DNA of 64,000 bases from Brachycybe producta. Its lineage: Eukaryota > Arthropoda > Diplopoda > Playtdesmida > Andrognathidae. The translations under genes were made by a program, and so were the position numbers. The notes beneath the pieces are model-generated. The model saw nothing but the letters and a program-made list of their open reading frames with translations. It was not told where the DNA came from and ran no database searches. The stretch is taken from assembly GCA_036925085.1 (NCBI GenBank), contig JAUPFP010000165.1, forward strand, positions 1 through 64,000. The letters are read 5' to 3'. Below, piece after piece: positions 19,284-30,044 of the stretch (position 1 is the stretch's first letter; the number at the start of each line of letters is the position of its first letter).

Positions 19284-19830
19284 AGAGACCATTACCTCCA
19301 GAAATATATTTTCAAAATATTGTCAAGACTTACCCAACGATTGTCAAAACGATTTTTAAAATTTAACATAAGCCCATTAAAACCATAAAAAAAACTTGAA
19401 AATGACGTGACTTTTCCTGAGTAACCAACCGACGCCATTTTAAATTTCCAAAAACAAAAGTCCTCCCCCCCCCCCATATTTGTGGCAAAGGTTGTCACCT
19501 CACATTTCCAGAATTCCTTACTGAAATATAGGTATTTTCCCTATTCCTATTCAACTCAATACAACCTTCCATGTGGGGAATAATTCCAATATGAAAGAAA
19601 GCAATGTGAGCTGGTGGTCGCAACACATCAGAATTCGAAGTAGAGGAGTAGACTTTGGGGGAATTTCGTTGCCAATGTCTGTTGTTTGGTGGCGCATCTA
19701 TCTCATAAAGTCCATTTATATAAAAGTCAACTGATTTTTAATTTTTTAAATTATATTAATCACTTATTTAAAATTTTAAAAATTGTTTTGACAATATTTT
19801 GACAAGAAATTTCTTGAGGTAATGGCCTCT
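19284..19830. mobile_element. Element L, copy L1, TTAA-flanked
   Basis: TTAA at 19280-19283 and 19831-19834. AGAGACCATTACCTCCAG left pairs with CTTGAGGTAATGGCCTCT right; TTTCAAAATATTGTCAAGAC and TTGACAATATTTTGACAAGA extend the inverted repeat. TTAA TSD fits Kolobok or piggyBac. Non-coding. Confidence 0.7.
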
Positions 19831-19836
19831 TTAAGG

Positions 19837-20430
19837 GAGTGATTCCCAACCTTTCTAGTTTGAAGGAACCCTTGAAATATTTCGTAAAATCTCAAGGAAT
19901 CCCATTACCTGGCTGACACATAATATGATCAACAGGGGTAAAGTACAAAATGGACGTGTAAAGCAGCAGTAGGGTTAATAAATAATAATTAACTCATACT
20001 TTTGAATAAAGTATAACAAAATACTTTTAAGTTTATGCTTTATTTTATACCTATTGTCTCTGGGGTGATTGAAATAAATACCTACACCACAGTCCTTCCT
20101 CCCATTACTTTACTATTCGAGGAGTTCTAGAGATGTTAATGGTTTCGAACCAGTAGAACCCGGTTCGCCAATTACCGGAACGAATTAGACCATATGTATT
20201 TACAGGTACTATCACTTGCAACTTGTAATTAATTACTCCTAGTAGTAACGAATAAGACCATCATTTACAGGTACTATTACTGGGTAATTTGTAATTTATT
20301 ATTAATCTAGTAGTTTTGCGGAATAGGGCCTAGGATGCCGAGCCGTCTTTCCGGCCCTGTGGCGGCAGGGCCATATAATGAGGCCCCTAGTTTCTAGTTT
20401 CATCAAGAAACAAAAACACTACAAGTTTTT
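19837..20430. other. Probable hAT end and unassigned AT-rich sequence
   Basis: GAGTGATTCCCAACCTTT followed by GGAACCCTTG at 19837-19872 resembles known hAT termini. A GAACCCGGTTCGCCAATTAC fragment (about 20157) belongs to the family at 53.7 kb. GCCGTCTTTCCGGCCCTG near 20342 recurs loosely near 46.19 kb. Confidence 0.35.
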
Positions 20431-20434
20431 CTTA

Positions 20435-21092
20435 AGCCGGTATTACACTAGCAACCTCCAATGCAATTCAACTTGCAATGCAACTCGTGATGTGACTTGC
20501 AACTAGAACTTTGTAATAAACTTCTATATCACACTATATGCAATCTAGTTTGCCAATCAAGTTTTCAAAACTTCGTTTATGTCAAGGGGCCGACATTCGG
20601 GTGAATCTCGTACGGTATCGGAAGCCATTTTACTTTTAATTCGCATTTTACTGAATTTTAAAATTTCAATTCTATTCTGGATATCCAGTAAAATGCAGAT
20701 AAAAAGTAAAATGACTTTCCATCCACACGAGGATCTGCTGTGAATCTTAGTGAAAATTGTACATGATTTTCTTCAATGTCTGCCCCCTTGGTTTGTGTCC
20801 ATATTGTGATCAACTAACAGGAAGTTTATAAACCGGAAGTCATGAAACCGGGAGTTCGTTCATTATTACATATGTCATTTCTGGCAAACGGCCTGATTGG
20901 TTGTTTGTCAGAAAGTTTACTTGAAAAGTCTCTCAAAGTTGAACATGTGCAACTCAATGAGACTGAGTTTGAAACTAGTTAAAAGGAAAATTTTATCAAG
21001 TTGCATGTTGCATATCACACACTATAAACATTGAAGTTGCATGTCACATTGCACATTTTATTACATTAAATGTTGCTAGTGTAATACCGGCT
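20435..21092. mobile_element. Harbinger-like element, 21-bp perfect TIRs, TTA TSD
   Basis: 658 bp. AGCCGGTATTACACTAGCAA(C) left and the exact complement right. TTA at 20432-20434 and 21093-21095. The subterminal regions carry repeated TGCAATGCAACT/AAGTTGCATGT words. No transposase ORF. Confidence 0.8.
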
Positions 21093-21095
21093 TTA

Positions 21096-21872
21096 TGTGC
21101 ACACCTTGTAAAATGTTGAATACAATTTCTTTTTCTCCAACTTCCCCCCCCCCCTCAAAACAAAACAAGAATCCTCATTACAACCAATTTCCAGGCACAA
21201 ATCTTCAGTTTAAACTTATGTCAGCATCAAATGTTATTCTTTTTTAAGTTTTTCTTTTAAAAAAAATAAATAAACACAGAAAAGAGAAAAAGAGAGGAAG
21301 GAAAATAAAAATTGGTTTTATCTTTATTTTCCTGTATAGAAATCTGATTTTTTTTTTTCCAACTTCTTTCTTCGTTCCCCCCCCCCCCCCACTTTTTTCA
21401 TTTTTATCTAATTTTAAATGGCAAAAAAATATGAATATGAATAATTTCCCTATCGGCTGTGAAAACGAAATCTAAAAAAAATCTCTCCTAATGTAATCTT
21501 GTGTCTTTTTTTTCTCTCCTTCAAAGTAAAAACAGAATTGAGTTTTCAGTAGAAAACATTCAAAGGAGGTTTTTTCTTTTTATTATTATTATGATTATTA
21601 TTTGATAAAGTGAAATGAAATGGATGGATAGATAGAGAGAAAATATCTTTTGGCGTCTTCTCTAAATACAATTCATCATGTAAACGATTATATTTGTTGC
21701 ATTATGCAAATATGTACACTTATTTTTCTAACTCTACTTTTCTCCTTTTTCTTTCTTGATTTGCATTTTTTGCAATTGAGCATTTAACATTCTCCTTCTC
21801 TCTCTCTCTTTTCTCTCTCTATTGTGTTGGTTTGTTCTTCAATGAGGTTGTGTCACAATAGCTATATTTGAG
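21096..21872. other. Low-complexity AT-rich DNA
   Basis: C runs (about 21147, 21380), T/A runs and CT-rich tracts. No supported gene or element. Confidence 0.45.
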
Positions 21873-22087
21873 ACAGGCAATTAGAAATCGGGACAAACAG
21901 AAGTTGGCTCCGACATTTTTATGACGACTGGCAACTTCGAATTGGTTTGTTGCGTGGTTCCACTAGTTCGACGTTGAAAAGAACGGAGCATGTGACGTCA
22001 GACTACATAACCAACCAATTAGAAGTTGCCAGTCGTCATAAAAAAGGCGGAGCCAACTACTGTTTGTCCCGATTTCTAATTGCCTGT
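21873..22087. mobile_element. Family A MITE, copy A4
   Basis: ACAGGCAATTAGAAATCGGG to CGATTTCTAATTGCCTGT with full core; a short CCACTAGTTCGAC duplication near the middle. Flanks ATATTTGAG and ACATTTGAA match at 7 of 9 positions, a decayed 9-bp TSD. Confidence 0.85.
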
Positions 22088-22141
22088 ACATTTGAAAAAT
22101 ACTATCAGGAGAACTGCTACAATGTACGACAACACCAATCA

Positions 22142-22346
22142 ACAGGCGTTTAGAAATCGGGAAGAACTTCCGTTGACTCCGCCCTTTTTATGACGACCGG
22201 CAACTGCTAATTGGTTTGTTATGTGGTTCGACGTTGAAAAGGGCGGAACATGTCACGTCAGACTACATAACCAACCAATTAGAAGTTGCGTTCGTCATAA
22301 CAAGGGTGGAGCCAACTGAAGTTCTTCCCGATTTCTAAATGCCTGT
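22142..22346. mobile_element. Family A MITE, copy A5
   Basis: ACAGGCGTTTAGAAATCGGG to ATTTCTAAATGCCTGT. Flanks ACACCAATCA and ATACCAATCA agree at 9 of 10 positions. The core CRE is TCACGTCA. Only 54 bp separates it from A4, same orientation. Confidence 0.85.
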
Positions 22347-22356
22347 ATACCAATCA

Positions 22357-22480
22357 GGGGTGTCCAAACCTCCTAAAGCCAACGGAGCTTTCGCCTCCAA
22401 ACAGAGGCGTGATGGCCATCGGGCAACTCTGGCAAATACAAGAAGGGCCGTTATTCAGTAGGGCCGGTTTTTTTTTTCAA
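22357..22480. other. Lone hAT-type end
   Basis: CAGGGGTGTCCAAACCTCC is a typical hAT terminus. No matching inverted end was found nearby. Confidence 0.3.
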
Positions 22481-22556
22481 AAAATATTTTCAATCCAGTA
22501 AGTATAAAATTAAAAAAAGAGTGGGTTATTTGTCGCCATACAACTGTGACACAATG

Positions 22557-22563
<7 letters not shown>

Positions 22564-22593
<30 letters not shown>
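22564..22593. repeat. (TA)n microsatellite
   Basis: About 15 TA units directly upstream of repeat P1. Confidence 0.9.
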
Positions 22594-22594
<1 letters not shown>

Positions 22595-22618
22595 CCAACG
22601 GAAAATTTCAATAATATT

Positions 22619-22927
22619 GTCAAAATTCACATGCAATTGTGCGCATGCGCGTCGTTTGTTCCTTTTTTTACTCCTTTCATTTCAATTTCACTTTCCCCCT
22701 TTTTTCCCCCTCCACGTTTCTCTCTCTCTCCCCTTCTACACTTTCCAACCTTTTCCCCTTTCCAATTTAATATCATGGGGTTCTTGGATGGAAGGGTGCA
22801 ACATATAGTTGACCTTGAGAAAAAAAAAGCGGTTCATTTAAATTTATATAAATTCCGACGTGTTTCAAGGTTTGTACAGCGGTATCACCGACAGACACAC
22901 AAACACGCACACAGACCTGGCTTAATA
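22619..22927 (+). repeat. Dispersed repeat P, copy P1
   Basis: Shared with 30.05-30.38 kb and (inverted) 49.51-50.07 kb in the order GCATGCGCGTCGTTTGTTCC, pyrimidine-rich tract, CTACACTTTCCAA, ACATATAGTTGACCTTGAGA, AAATTCCGACGTG, CACAGACCTGG. Class unknown; short ORFs are not conserved across copies. Confidence 0.7.
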
Positions 22928-22950
22928 TTAAGCCAGGTCTGTGTGCGTGT
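22903..22950. repeat. Perfect 48-bp palindrome with no spacer
   Basis: ACACGCACACAGACCTGGCTTAAT is followed immediately by its exact complement. It begins in the 3' end of repeat P1 and must have arisen by inverted duplication of that end. Confidence 0.9.
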
Positions 22951-23044
22951 GTGGTGCTCATTTCCTGCTTCCAGAGGATGTTGTGCATGGGGAAGTATAT
23001 GTTTTGGAAAGTTAGGTAGGTGTGTTACATAAAATCAGGTTAGG

Positions 23045-23150
23045 ATTATTGACAATGCATTATTATACTGCATTTGGACTATGAAGTCCCTCTGCCACAG
23101 GCCAATTGAGCTGCTTGCAGAGTATTTATTCAAATTCAAATTCAAATTCA
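23045..23150 (+). mobile_element. LINE 3' end with (TTCAAA)n tail
   Basis: TCTGCCACAGGCCAATTGAG then CTGCTTGCAGAGTATTTATT and ATTCAAATTCAAATTCAAA. The same 3'UTR words end the LINE fragment at 44.05-44.09 kb (CTGCCATAGGCCAACCGGCTG). A 5'-truncated insertion. Confidence 0.6.
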
Positions 23151-23221
23151 AATTAGAAGTTGCCGTTCGTCATAAAAATGGCGGAGCCAACTTCTGTTTA
23201 TCCCGTTTTCTAATTGCCTGT
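23151..23221. mobile_element. Family A MITE, half copy A6
   Basis: Only the right arm: AATTAGAAGTTGCCGTTCG, GGCGGAGCCAACTTCTG, CTAATTGCCTGT. It joins the LINE tail at CAAATTAG, a short shared word. Confidence 0.8.
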
Positions 23222-23890
23222 GGTCAAACGTACCATTCGCCATCCATGCTAGGATCTGCAGAGACGCCCGTGCTATTTAATCAAACTGATTTTAAGTTTT
23301 TGAAGCAATAACGGAAATATTAATAAAAGTATTTTAATACAAAATTGTAATCACCCCATCCCCCCCCCCCCCCAAAAAAAAAAGGAAATAGATAGTTGCC
23401 TCCAAAGCCCCTCCACCCACATCCTTCCATAGTGTGTGACAGATACAAAATGGTTTAATCTCAATTTCTGAGTTTCAAAATTGAGGAAGAAACCTTTGCA
23501 AAAGTTAATGATTTTGGCGCAAACCAAATGTAAAAATATTCAATCATCTGATCAAAGAGAGTCATCATTATGAAAATGAATCTCTTTGATGATTCAATCA
23601 ATGGGGGGGGGGGAGGGGAAGACATTTATTTCTTCTATTCATTTTTGTTTTCAACCTCAAGAGTTGGCTTTTTTTTGTTTGTTTCAATTCATTTGAAAAG
23701 AAGCATTTTAATAAACTGCCTTTATACAGGGTGACAAGAATAAGCTGCTAAAAAAAACTTAAGATTTTTAAATGATAATTTAAAATTGTTTCGCTATTGA
23801 CTCCTACCTTAATTATTCTAAACAGGTGTAAAATTTCAGACTGAAGTTGTCATTAACAATGTGAAACAACTGATTTTCAATGAGACAACT
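23222..23890. other. AT-rich DNA, no gene seen
   Basis: C16-type run near 23358 and G9-type run near 23604. TATACAGGGTGACAAGAATA at 23725 resembles a mariner-type terminus without a partner. Confidence 0.4.
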
Positions 23891-23894
23891 GAAT

Positions 23895-24350
23895 AAGTGC
23901 CAAACCGAACAAATGCCAAACTGAATAAGTGCCAAAGTGACCAGCTACCAAATGCAACTTGCATTTGCATAATTTGGCACTTGTTCAGTCTGGCTCTTAT
24001 TCAGTTTGCCGGTTGTTCAATTTTGCGCTTATTCAGTTTGGCATTTGTTCAACTTTGCACTTATTCAGTTTGGCATTTGTTCAATTTGGCACTTATTCAG
24101 TTTGGCATTTGCTCAACTTGGCATTTGTTCAATTTGGCACTTATTCAGTTTGGCAATTGCTCAACTTGGCACTAGTTCTGTTCAGTTTGGCATTTGTTTC
24201 AATTGGCATTCATATCAATTGGCACCATTCAAAATGGCGTTTATTCCGTTTGTCGTTTATTGCAATTGGCACTATTCCAGTTGGCGTTTATTAATTTTGG
24301 TGCTTGTTCCATTTGTCCCTTGTTTAATTTGGCGCTGTATCAGCTCCATC
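23895..24350. repeat. 16-bp minisatellite (TTTGGCAYTTRTTCA), with an inverted start
   Basis: GTTTGGCATTTGTTCA and ATTTGGCACTTATTCA alternate as a 32-bp dimer over about 24015-24200, decaying to the right. The first 50 bp (TGCCAAACTGAATAAGTGCC) are in the opposite orientation. Overlapping ORFs such as FGICSIWHLFSLA are repeat artefacts. Confidence 0.85.
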
Positions 24351-24948
24351 ATCAGGGAAGCAGGAGGCAATCCTCCATGTGCCAAATTCAACATACTGTT
24401 GACACACGTGTGTCCTAAACTCCTAATCACAATTTTCAACAAAAAAACAAAAACCTTTTTAAAAGTTACAACATTTCAAAAACTTACAACAAAGCCCCCC
24501 CTCTCTCAATAAATAAGTATCTATTTCTTGTTCTTCTTGCTGACAGTTTGAGCAGAAAAAACAAAAGAAAAATATAATAGTTGGATAATTTCTACAATTT
24601 TCTAGCATTCGTTTTGAAAAGCCAATAATTTCTCCATTGTCCGAAACCACTGGTAATATATGGTTAAGGGCTATAATCAACACTTAACCACAAATTAAGA
24701 AAAAACTGAGGGATGGACCTTCAAGAAAGAAACCCCCCCCCCCCTCCCCCTCCTCCAAAAAAAGTCAAAATTCATTCCCTTCTTTTAAATTATAATGACC
24801 AACGTTTTACAAGAACTATATAATCATAATGTTTAAGAGAGATCTATGGCAAGTGTTTAGCCCCCTCTTCCAAACCTAAACATTTGTGGACCCCCTTTCT
24901 CTAAAGACAATGACAAAAGGGTCGCAAAAACTTCTTTCCTCAGGAGCG
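24351..24948. other. AT-rich DNA, no gene seen
   Basis: A C/T-rich run near 24732-24754. Nothing supported. Confidence 0.4.
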
Positions 24949-25443
24949 CCTACGGAGCCCTGTAAAGGACATGCGAGATTTTTTTTTAAATCTCGACATT
25001 TCGATTTTTAATCACTTTTATTCGGTCATGTTAATTATGCCATGTTGCACGCACCATACTATAATAATAAAATTACAGCAAGCGCCCTCTTGTAGTGCAG
25101 CAATAATTTAATTATAAGAGTATGGTGCGCACAACATGGCATAATTAACATGGCCGAATACATGTAAGGAGATTGAAAGTCGACACAGGCAATTAGAAAA
25201 CGACGTTCGAAAAGGGCGGAGCATGTGACGTCATCAGACTACAAAACCAACCAATTAGAAGTTGCCGTTCGACATAAAAAAGGCGGAGCCAATTTCTGTT
25301 TGTCCCGTTTTTCAATTTCCTGTAAAGTCGTCATGTCGAGATTAAAGTCGAAATGTCGAGATTCTGGAAAAAGTCGAAATTTCGAGATTCTGTGGGGGGG
25401 GGGGGGGGGGTAATCTCGCCTGTCCTTTACAGGGCTCCGTAGG
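24949..25443. mobile_element. Element F, copy F2, foldback, with A7 inserted
   Basis: CCTACGGAGCCCTGTAAAGG left and CCTTTACAGGGCTCCGTAGG right are exact complements. An inner inverted pair lies at 25021-25075 and 25118-25165 (TCATGTTAATTATGCCATGT / ATGGCATAATTAACATGGC). TGTCGAGATT words and a long G run (about 25394) lie right of A7. Confidence 0.75.
25185..25323. mobile_element. Family A MITE, internally deleted copy A7 in F2
   Basis: ACAGGCAATTAGAAAACG then an abrupt jump to ACGTTCGAAAAGGGCGGAGC; ends TTTTTCAATTTCCTGT. AAAGTCGAC and AAAGTCGTC flank it (8 of 9), a 9-bp TSD within F2. Confidence 0.85.
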
Positions 25444-25452
25444 GGACCCCAA

Positions 25453-25657
25453 CCTACGGAGCCCTGTTGAGGACTCGGACTCTTTCAAAATCTCGACTTA
25501 CTATCTCGAGATTTCGACCTACTGTCTCGAGATCTCGACTTACTGTCTCGAGATCTCGACTTGACAGTAAGTCGAGATCTCGAGATAGTAAGTCGAGATT
25601 TTGAAAGAGTCCGAGTCAAATTTATTTATTTCAATGTCCTCAACAGGGCTCCGTACC
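25453..25657. mobile_element. Element F, copy F3, with 39-nt perfect arms
   Basis: CCTACGGAGCCCTGTTGAGG to CCTCAACAGGGCTCCGTA. From 25472 and to 25617, GACTCGGACTCTTTCAAAAT... and its exact complement give a 39-nt perfect stem. The loop is a tandem of TCTCGAGATCTCGACTTACTG units. Only 9 bp separates it from F2. Confidence 0.75.
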
Positions 25658-25679
25658 GTAAAGTAGGGCTCCGTACCAA

Positions 25680-26275
25680 CCTCTTATTTAACAAACAAAA
25701 AATCTTTTAAAGACTTTTGAAAAAAGATAAAATTTGAATGAAACTTTTGTGCTTCACAAAAATGAGAGAATATGTCTTCGAGACAAAAATTTCTCATTGA
25801 AATAATTACACACTAATTACATTTCTTTGTAATTTATAGCAATGTTACAATGTTGAGAGAGAGAGAGAGAGTGAAAGAGAAAACCGAAAAATTATCCCAT
25901 TTGCAGACGCAATTGGCGAAAATTATTCACAGGCTCGTAACTTATTTTTATGACTTATTGATAATTTGCAAAACAGAAAAAACAACAACAACAATAATAA
26001 TAATTATAATAAGACAAGAAAAACTTTTTAAGGTCAAATACTACATAGAAGAACAACAACAAAAATCGTTTCATTTTTGCTTTTTTCTTCTTTTAAACTT
26101 GTAATTATCATAAGAATGTTTTGTGTGTTTTTTTCTCTACTTTTACTTCAAATTTTAAAATTTGTAATTCGGATAAATAATAATAATAAAAATAATAATA
26201 ATAATCATTATACAGGGTGTATTCAAAACATTTAATGTTTAATATTCGATTTTTAATCAAAACTATACTCGAAAG
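25680..26275. other. AT-rich DNA with AAT/ACA microsatellites
   Basis: GAGAGAGAGAGAG at about 25855, AACAACAACAATAATAATAA near 25981 and AATAATAATAAAAATAATAA near 26177. TATACAGGGTGTATTCAAAA at 26211 resembles a mariner-type end without a partner. Confidence 0.45.
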
Positions 26276-26283
26276 TTAAAAAC

Positions 26284-26705
26284 TAGATGTGGGACGAATC
26301 CTAATTTTTTTCGAATCCGAATCCTAAAAGGTTCTCGAATCCCTCGAATCTCTCGAATCCTTCAAATATAAGAATCCTATATTATTCATTAAGAAGATAC
26401 AAATAAATGAAATAATATTAAATATTAAATTATTAATAATAAAAAACACAGTGTGTGGCACTCAAGGTCAGGCCACAAGGTGATCCGGGTACAACACCGA
26501 AATTGCAAAAATCGCCGGGGTTTTTTTTGTTAGTGAACGCTTCTATTGGACGTCAATGGAGTTAAAACTAATGTTCCCAAAGTTTTTAACAGTTTTTTTT
26601 TGGTTAGGATTCGAAAGATTCGAAAGACGAAAAACGCGTGACGATTCGAGTTTTCGAATCTCGAATATTTTTCAAGAATCGCGGGATTCGAATGTCCCAT
26701 CACTA
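26284..26705 (-). mobile_element. Family C hAT-like MITE, copy C4, exact 8-bp TSD
   Basis: TAGATGTGGGACGAATCC to AATGTCCCATCACTA. TTAAAAAC at 26276-26283 and 26706-26713 is an exact 8-bp TSD, the best evidence that family C is hAT-like. Confidence 0.9.
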
Positions 26706-26773
26706 TTAAAAACCCAAATATTGCCAGCAGAGCTCTCAAATTATTGAAAGTGACAACTTTTTTTTGCGAAACT

Positions 26774-28060
26774 GGGGCCAGACTACTTGTGCCCTCGTTG
26801 ACTTGTCGGGCTCCGGGGTCGTGCCCTTGTCAACTGAGGGTTGAGAGTTCAGTTACTCCAGAGGCGTGTGGATCCGATGAGCAATGACGAAGTGTTGATT
26901 ACCAGTGCAAGTTTTATTATCATGTGCTCATTCATTGTCAAGAGAAACGCCACGAGTGCAGCGAGTTAATGAACTTGTGCTCGTCCCCATCCAATGATTT
27001 GCAAGTCTTAACGAGCACCTCTTTGAAGTACCGTACTTGTATCGCTACTCGTGAGTCCATCCACATTACTTCGGGCTTTGTCGACGAACCATCTCAACGA
27101 GCCCGAGTACGAATAGTCTAAACGCACTCTTTGATGTACCGACATCAAACAGAGCCAGACGAGCCCCTGACTCGCGTTCCTCATTATACATGTACTTGTA
27201 CCACTGCTCACGAGTCCATCCACATTACTTCGAGCGTGTCGTGCTCTTCTCAACTGAGGGTTGAGAGTTCAGTTACTCGAGAGAGGCTTTGACTCGTGCG
27301 GATCCAATTAGTGATGACGAAGTTTTCGATTACCAGCGCAAGTTTTATTATCATACACTCATTATTGGAAGAAACGCCACGCGAGTACAGCGAGTCAACG
27401 AAACTGCGCTCGTCCCCGTCCAATGACTTGCAAGTCGTGACAAGCACCTCTTTGAAGTATGGACACCAAGCAGAGTCAGACGAGCCTCTGGCTCGCGTTA
27501 CTCGTGCTACTTGTATCGCTGCTCGCGAGTCCGTCCACATCATTACTTCGGGCTTTGTCGACGAACCACCTCAACGAGCCCGAGTACGAGTAGTCTAAAC
27601 GCACCCTTTGATGTACCGACACCAAGCGGAGTCGGACGAGCCTCTGGTTTACATTACTCGTGCTACTTGTATCGCTACTCGCGAGTCCGTCCACATTACT
27701 TCGGACTTTGTCGACGAACCACCTCAACGAGCCCGAGTACGAGTAGTCTAAACGCACCCTTTGATGTACCGACACCAAGCGGAGTCGGACGAGCCTCTGG
27801 TTTACATTACTCGTGCTACTTGTATCGCTACTCGCGAGTCCGTCCACATTACTTCGGACTTTGTCGACGAACCACCTCAACGAGCCCGAGTACGAGTAGT
27901 CTAAACGCAACCTTTGATGTACCGACACCAAGCGGAGTCGGACGAGCCTCTGGTTTACATTACTCGTGCTACTTGTATCGCTACTCGCGAGACCGTTTCA
28001 CATTACTTCGGGCTTGTCCATGAGCCGCCTCACTGAGCCCGAGTAGTCTAAACGGAGCCT
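26774..28060. repeat. Higher-order tandem array (420-bp and 153-bp units), possibly the body of a foldback element
   Basis: CAACTGAGGGTTGAGAGTTC starts two 420-bp units (26831, 27251). From 27601 a 153-bp unit repeats (GCACCCTTTGATGTACC at 27601, 27754; GCAACCTTTGATGTACC at 27907). The ends look inverted: AGACTACTTG near 26783 and GAGTAGTCTAAACG near 28040. GC-richer than the surroundings. Both strands stay open because 153 is 51 codons. I do not regard these ORFs as genes. Confidence 0.75.
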
Positions 28061-29320
28061 TATTTCACAAATTTTGAAGATATTTTTTTCAGAATCACAA
28101 TTTTCACAAAACTTCCCCCCTCAAATTTTCACAAAAAAATGTAGATTAAAGTTTCTCAATACTGTTTTTCGATAGCAGCCAGTCCTATATTCAAAGAATA
28201 TTATTACTGCAAATGCAAAGAAATGTTTGTTAAAAGCGATTGCTGATACACTCTGTACTAATAACAGTTTCTTTTGAATGTTATTTTGTGAGGTCAAACA
28301 TGTTGACCTCACAGGTAAGAAAAAAAGGTCAAAAAGTGAGATTTTTTTTTCTCTCTCTCTCTCTTTTATTTCTCTACAATTCCCAAATCTGAACATATTA
28401 TCAAACAGATTGTCATTCTTTTGTTGTTTTTTTGTTGCAAAAAAAAAAACAAAACAAATTCGACCCAAGAGAAGAGGTGTAATTTAGGAATTTACCCACC
28501 TCCTTCTTACCCATTTTGAATGAAAGTCATAAGAGCTTTTTGCATCATTTCTGATTTTTTTCTTCTAATACTTCATTTCTCTCTCTCTCACTCTCATCTT
28601 TATCTCTCTCACTCTATCTTTATCTCTCTCTCTCTCCATATCTTTCTCTATCTCACTCTCTCCCTCATTTCTTTTTCTTTCTTATTTATGTCCATCATGA
28701 AAATAATGAATCCGTGTGTAAAAAAAAATATATTTAAGAACTGAAAAACTCACTTTCTCTATTATTAAACATATTCTTTTTTTTTGTTTAACCCACGTCA
28801 TTTTCAAGACACATACAAATGTGTGTGTTGTAGAGAATATATATTTATATAGATGAAACCCTATTCATTTTTATTAATGCCTCTTTCTCTCATATATGTA
28901 ATAATAATATAATATAATATAACAGAAAATATATGGAGAAATGATAATGGGTATAATGGAGGGGCTCTCCGTATTAAAAACGCTGCCATTTTACGATTCC
29001 ATTTACTACACAGTTATTTATAGGGCCTTTTTTTCTTCTTCTTTTTCTCTCTTCATCTTTTCTATTTTTTTAGAATGACTTTATTCTCTCAAGAGAATCA
29101 TTCCTTCGTTTTTCTTCTTCTTCTTCTTCTGAGGAGGAGGAGGGTTATTCGAGAGTAAAAACGTGGAATTTACTCACACGTTTTAATCATAATAATATTA
29201 ATAAGAACGAAGAACCCAACAAAAGAATCATGGGGTCTTTAAGAATAAAGAAAATAGGTCTGTGATTTACTAGAATTCTGGGTGGTGAACAAATTATTCT
29301 ATTTCGAGGGCCAACTTTAC
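28061..29320. other. AT-rich DNA with CT microsatellites, no gene seen
   Basis: CTCTCTCTCTCT tracts near 28352 and 28576-28640, AATATAATATAATATAA near 28908 and TTCTTCTTCTTCTTC near 29113. ORFs are of low complexity. Confidence 0.5.
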
Positions 29321-29529
29321 ACAGGCAATTAGAAATCGGGACGAACAGAAGTTGGCTCCGCCCTTTTTATGACGACCGGCAACTTCTAATTGGTTTGTTG
29401 TGTGGTTCGACGTTGAAAAGGGCGGAGCATGTGGCGTCATCAGACTACATAACCAACCAATTAAAAGTTGCCGGTCGTCATAAAAAGGGCGGAGCCAACT
29501 TCTGTTTGTCCCGATTTCTAATTGCCTCT
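29321..29529. mobile_element. Family A MITE, copy A8
   Basis: ACAGGCAATTAGAAATCGGG to ATTTCTAATTGCCTCT. CCAACTTTAC stands on both sides (10 bp). The CRE is altered (GTGGCGTCATCAG). Full palindromic architecture. Confidence 0.9.
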
Positions 29530-29696
29530 CCAACTTTACTGGCTAGTTTCACATGAGGATACTTGTATCGCGATGCGTCTATGCGATACATGCAAGCACG
29601 CACTGGGCTACAAAATTCTCGATCGGGGATACCAGGATATATCCTGATTAGATCAATGATGTGGAAGTCTTCACCAAAGACCTTTTTAGAGTCTAA

Positions 29697-29999
29697 TACC
29701 TTGTACACACGAGTTAAATGAATTGCAAATAAAATGTGTTTAGGTGAATTATACGGAATCCAGTTAAGGACATGAACCAAATAAAAATTGACTTTATTAT
29801 TAATATTTTAAATTGAAATACTAAATTCAATATTTTGTCAATAGTTTATATATTTTATATTTAAGTAAATTTACTCAATATTTTCAGATTATTAACTGAA
29901 TAAATTGAATTCGATATATTGTTTGTTTGTCCTTCACGGGGCTCTGTAAAACACATTTATTATTTAAATGCATTTAAATTATCAGGTGTCTACTAGGTA
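29697..29999 (+). mobile_element. Family E3 MITE, copy E3d
   Basis: TACCTTGTACACAC to GTGTCTACTAGGTA with TAA on both sides. Confidence 0.85.
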
Positions 30000-30044
30000 T
30001 AACGACAATTAAATCAAACCGATTTAATGTTGAAATATTACATA

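Noticed and set aside
24006..24512. 168-codon ORF with hydrophobic repeats as a membrane protein
   Set aside because: The repeats translate the 16-bp minisatellite; frame shifts simply change the motif.
27476..28023. Overlapping 151- and 170-codon ORFs as genes
   Set aside because: They mirror each other across a 153-bp tandem repeat (51 codons); no start context, no domain and no splice-like structure.
29294..29533. ORFs sharing LRPFYDDRQLLIG and HKKGGANFCSSRFLIAC in many places
   Set aside because: These are translations of family A MITE arms in both orientations, not a protein family.
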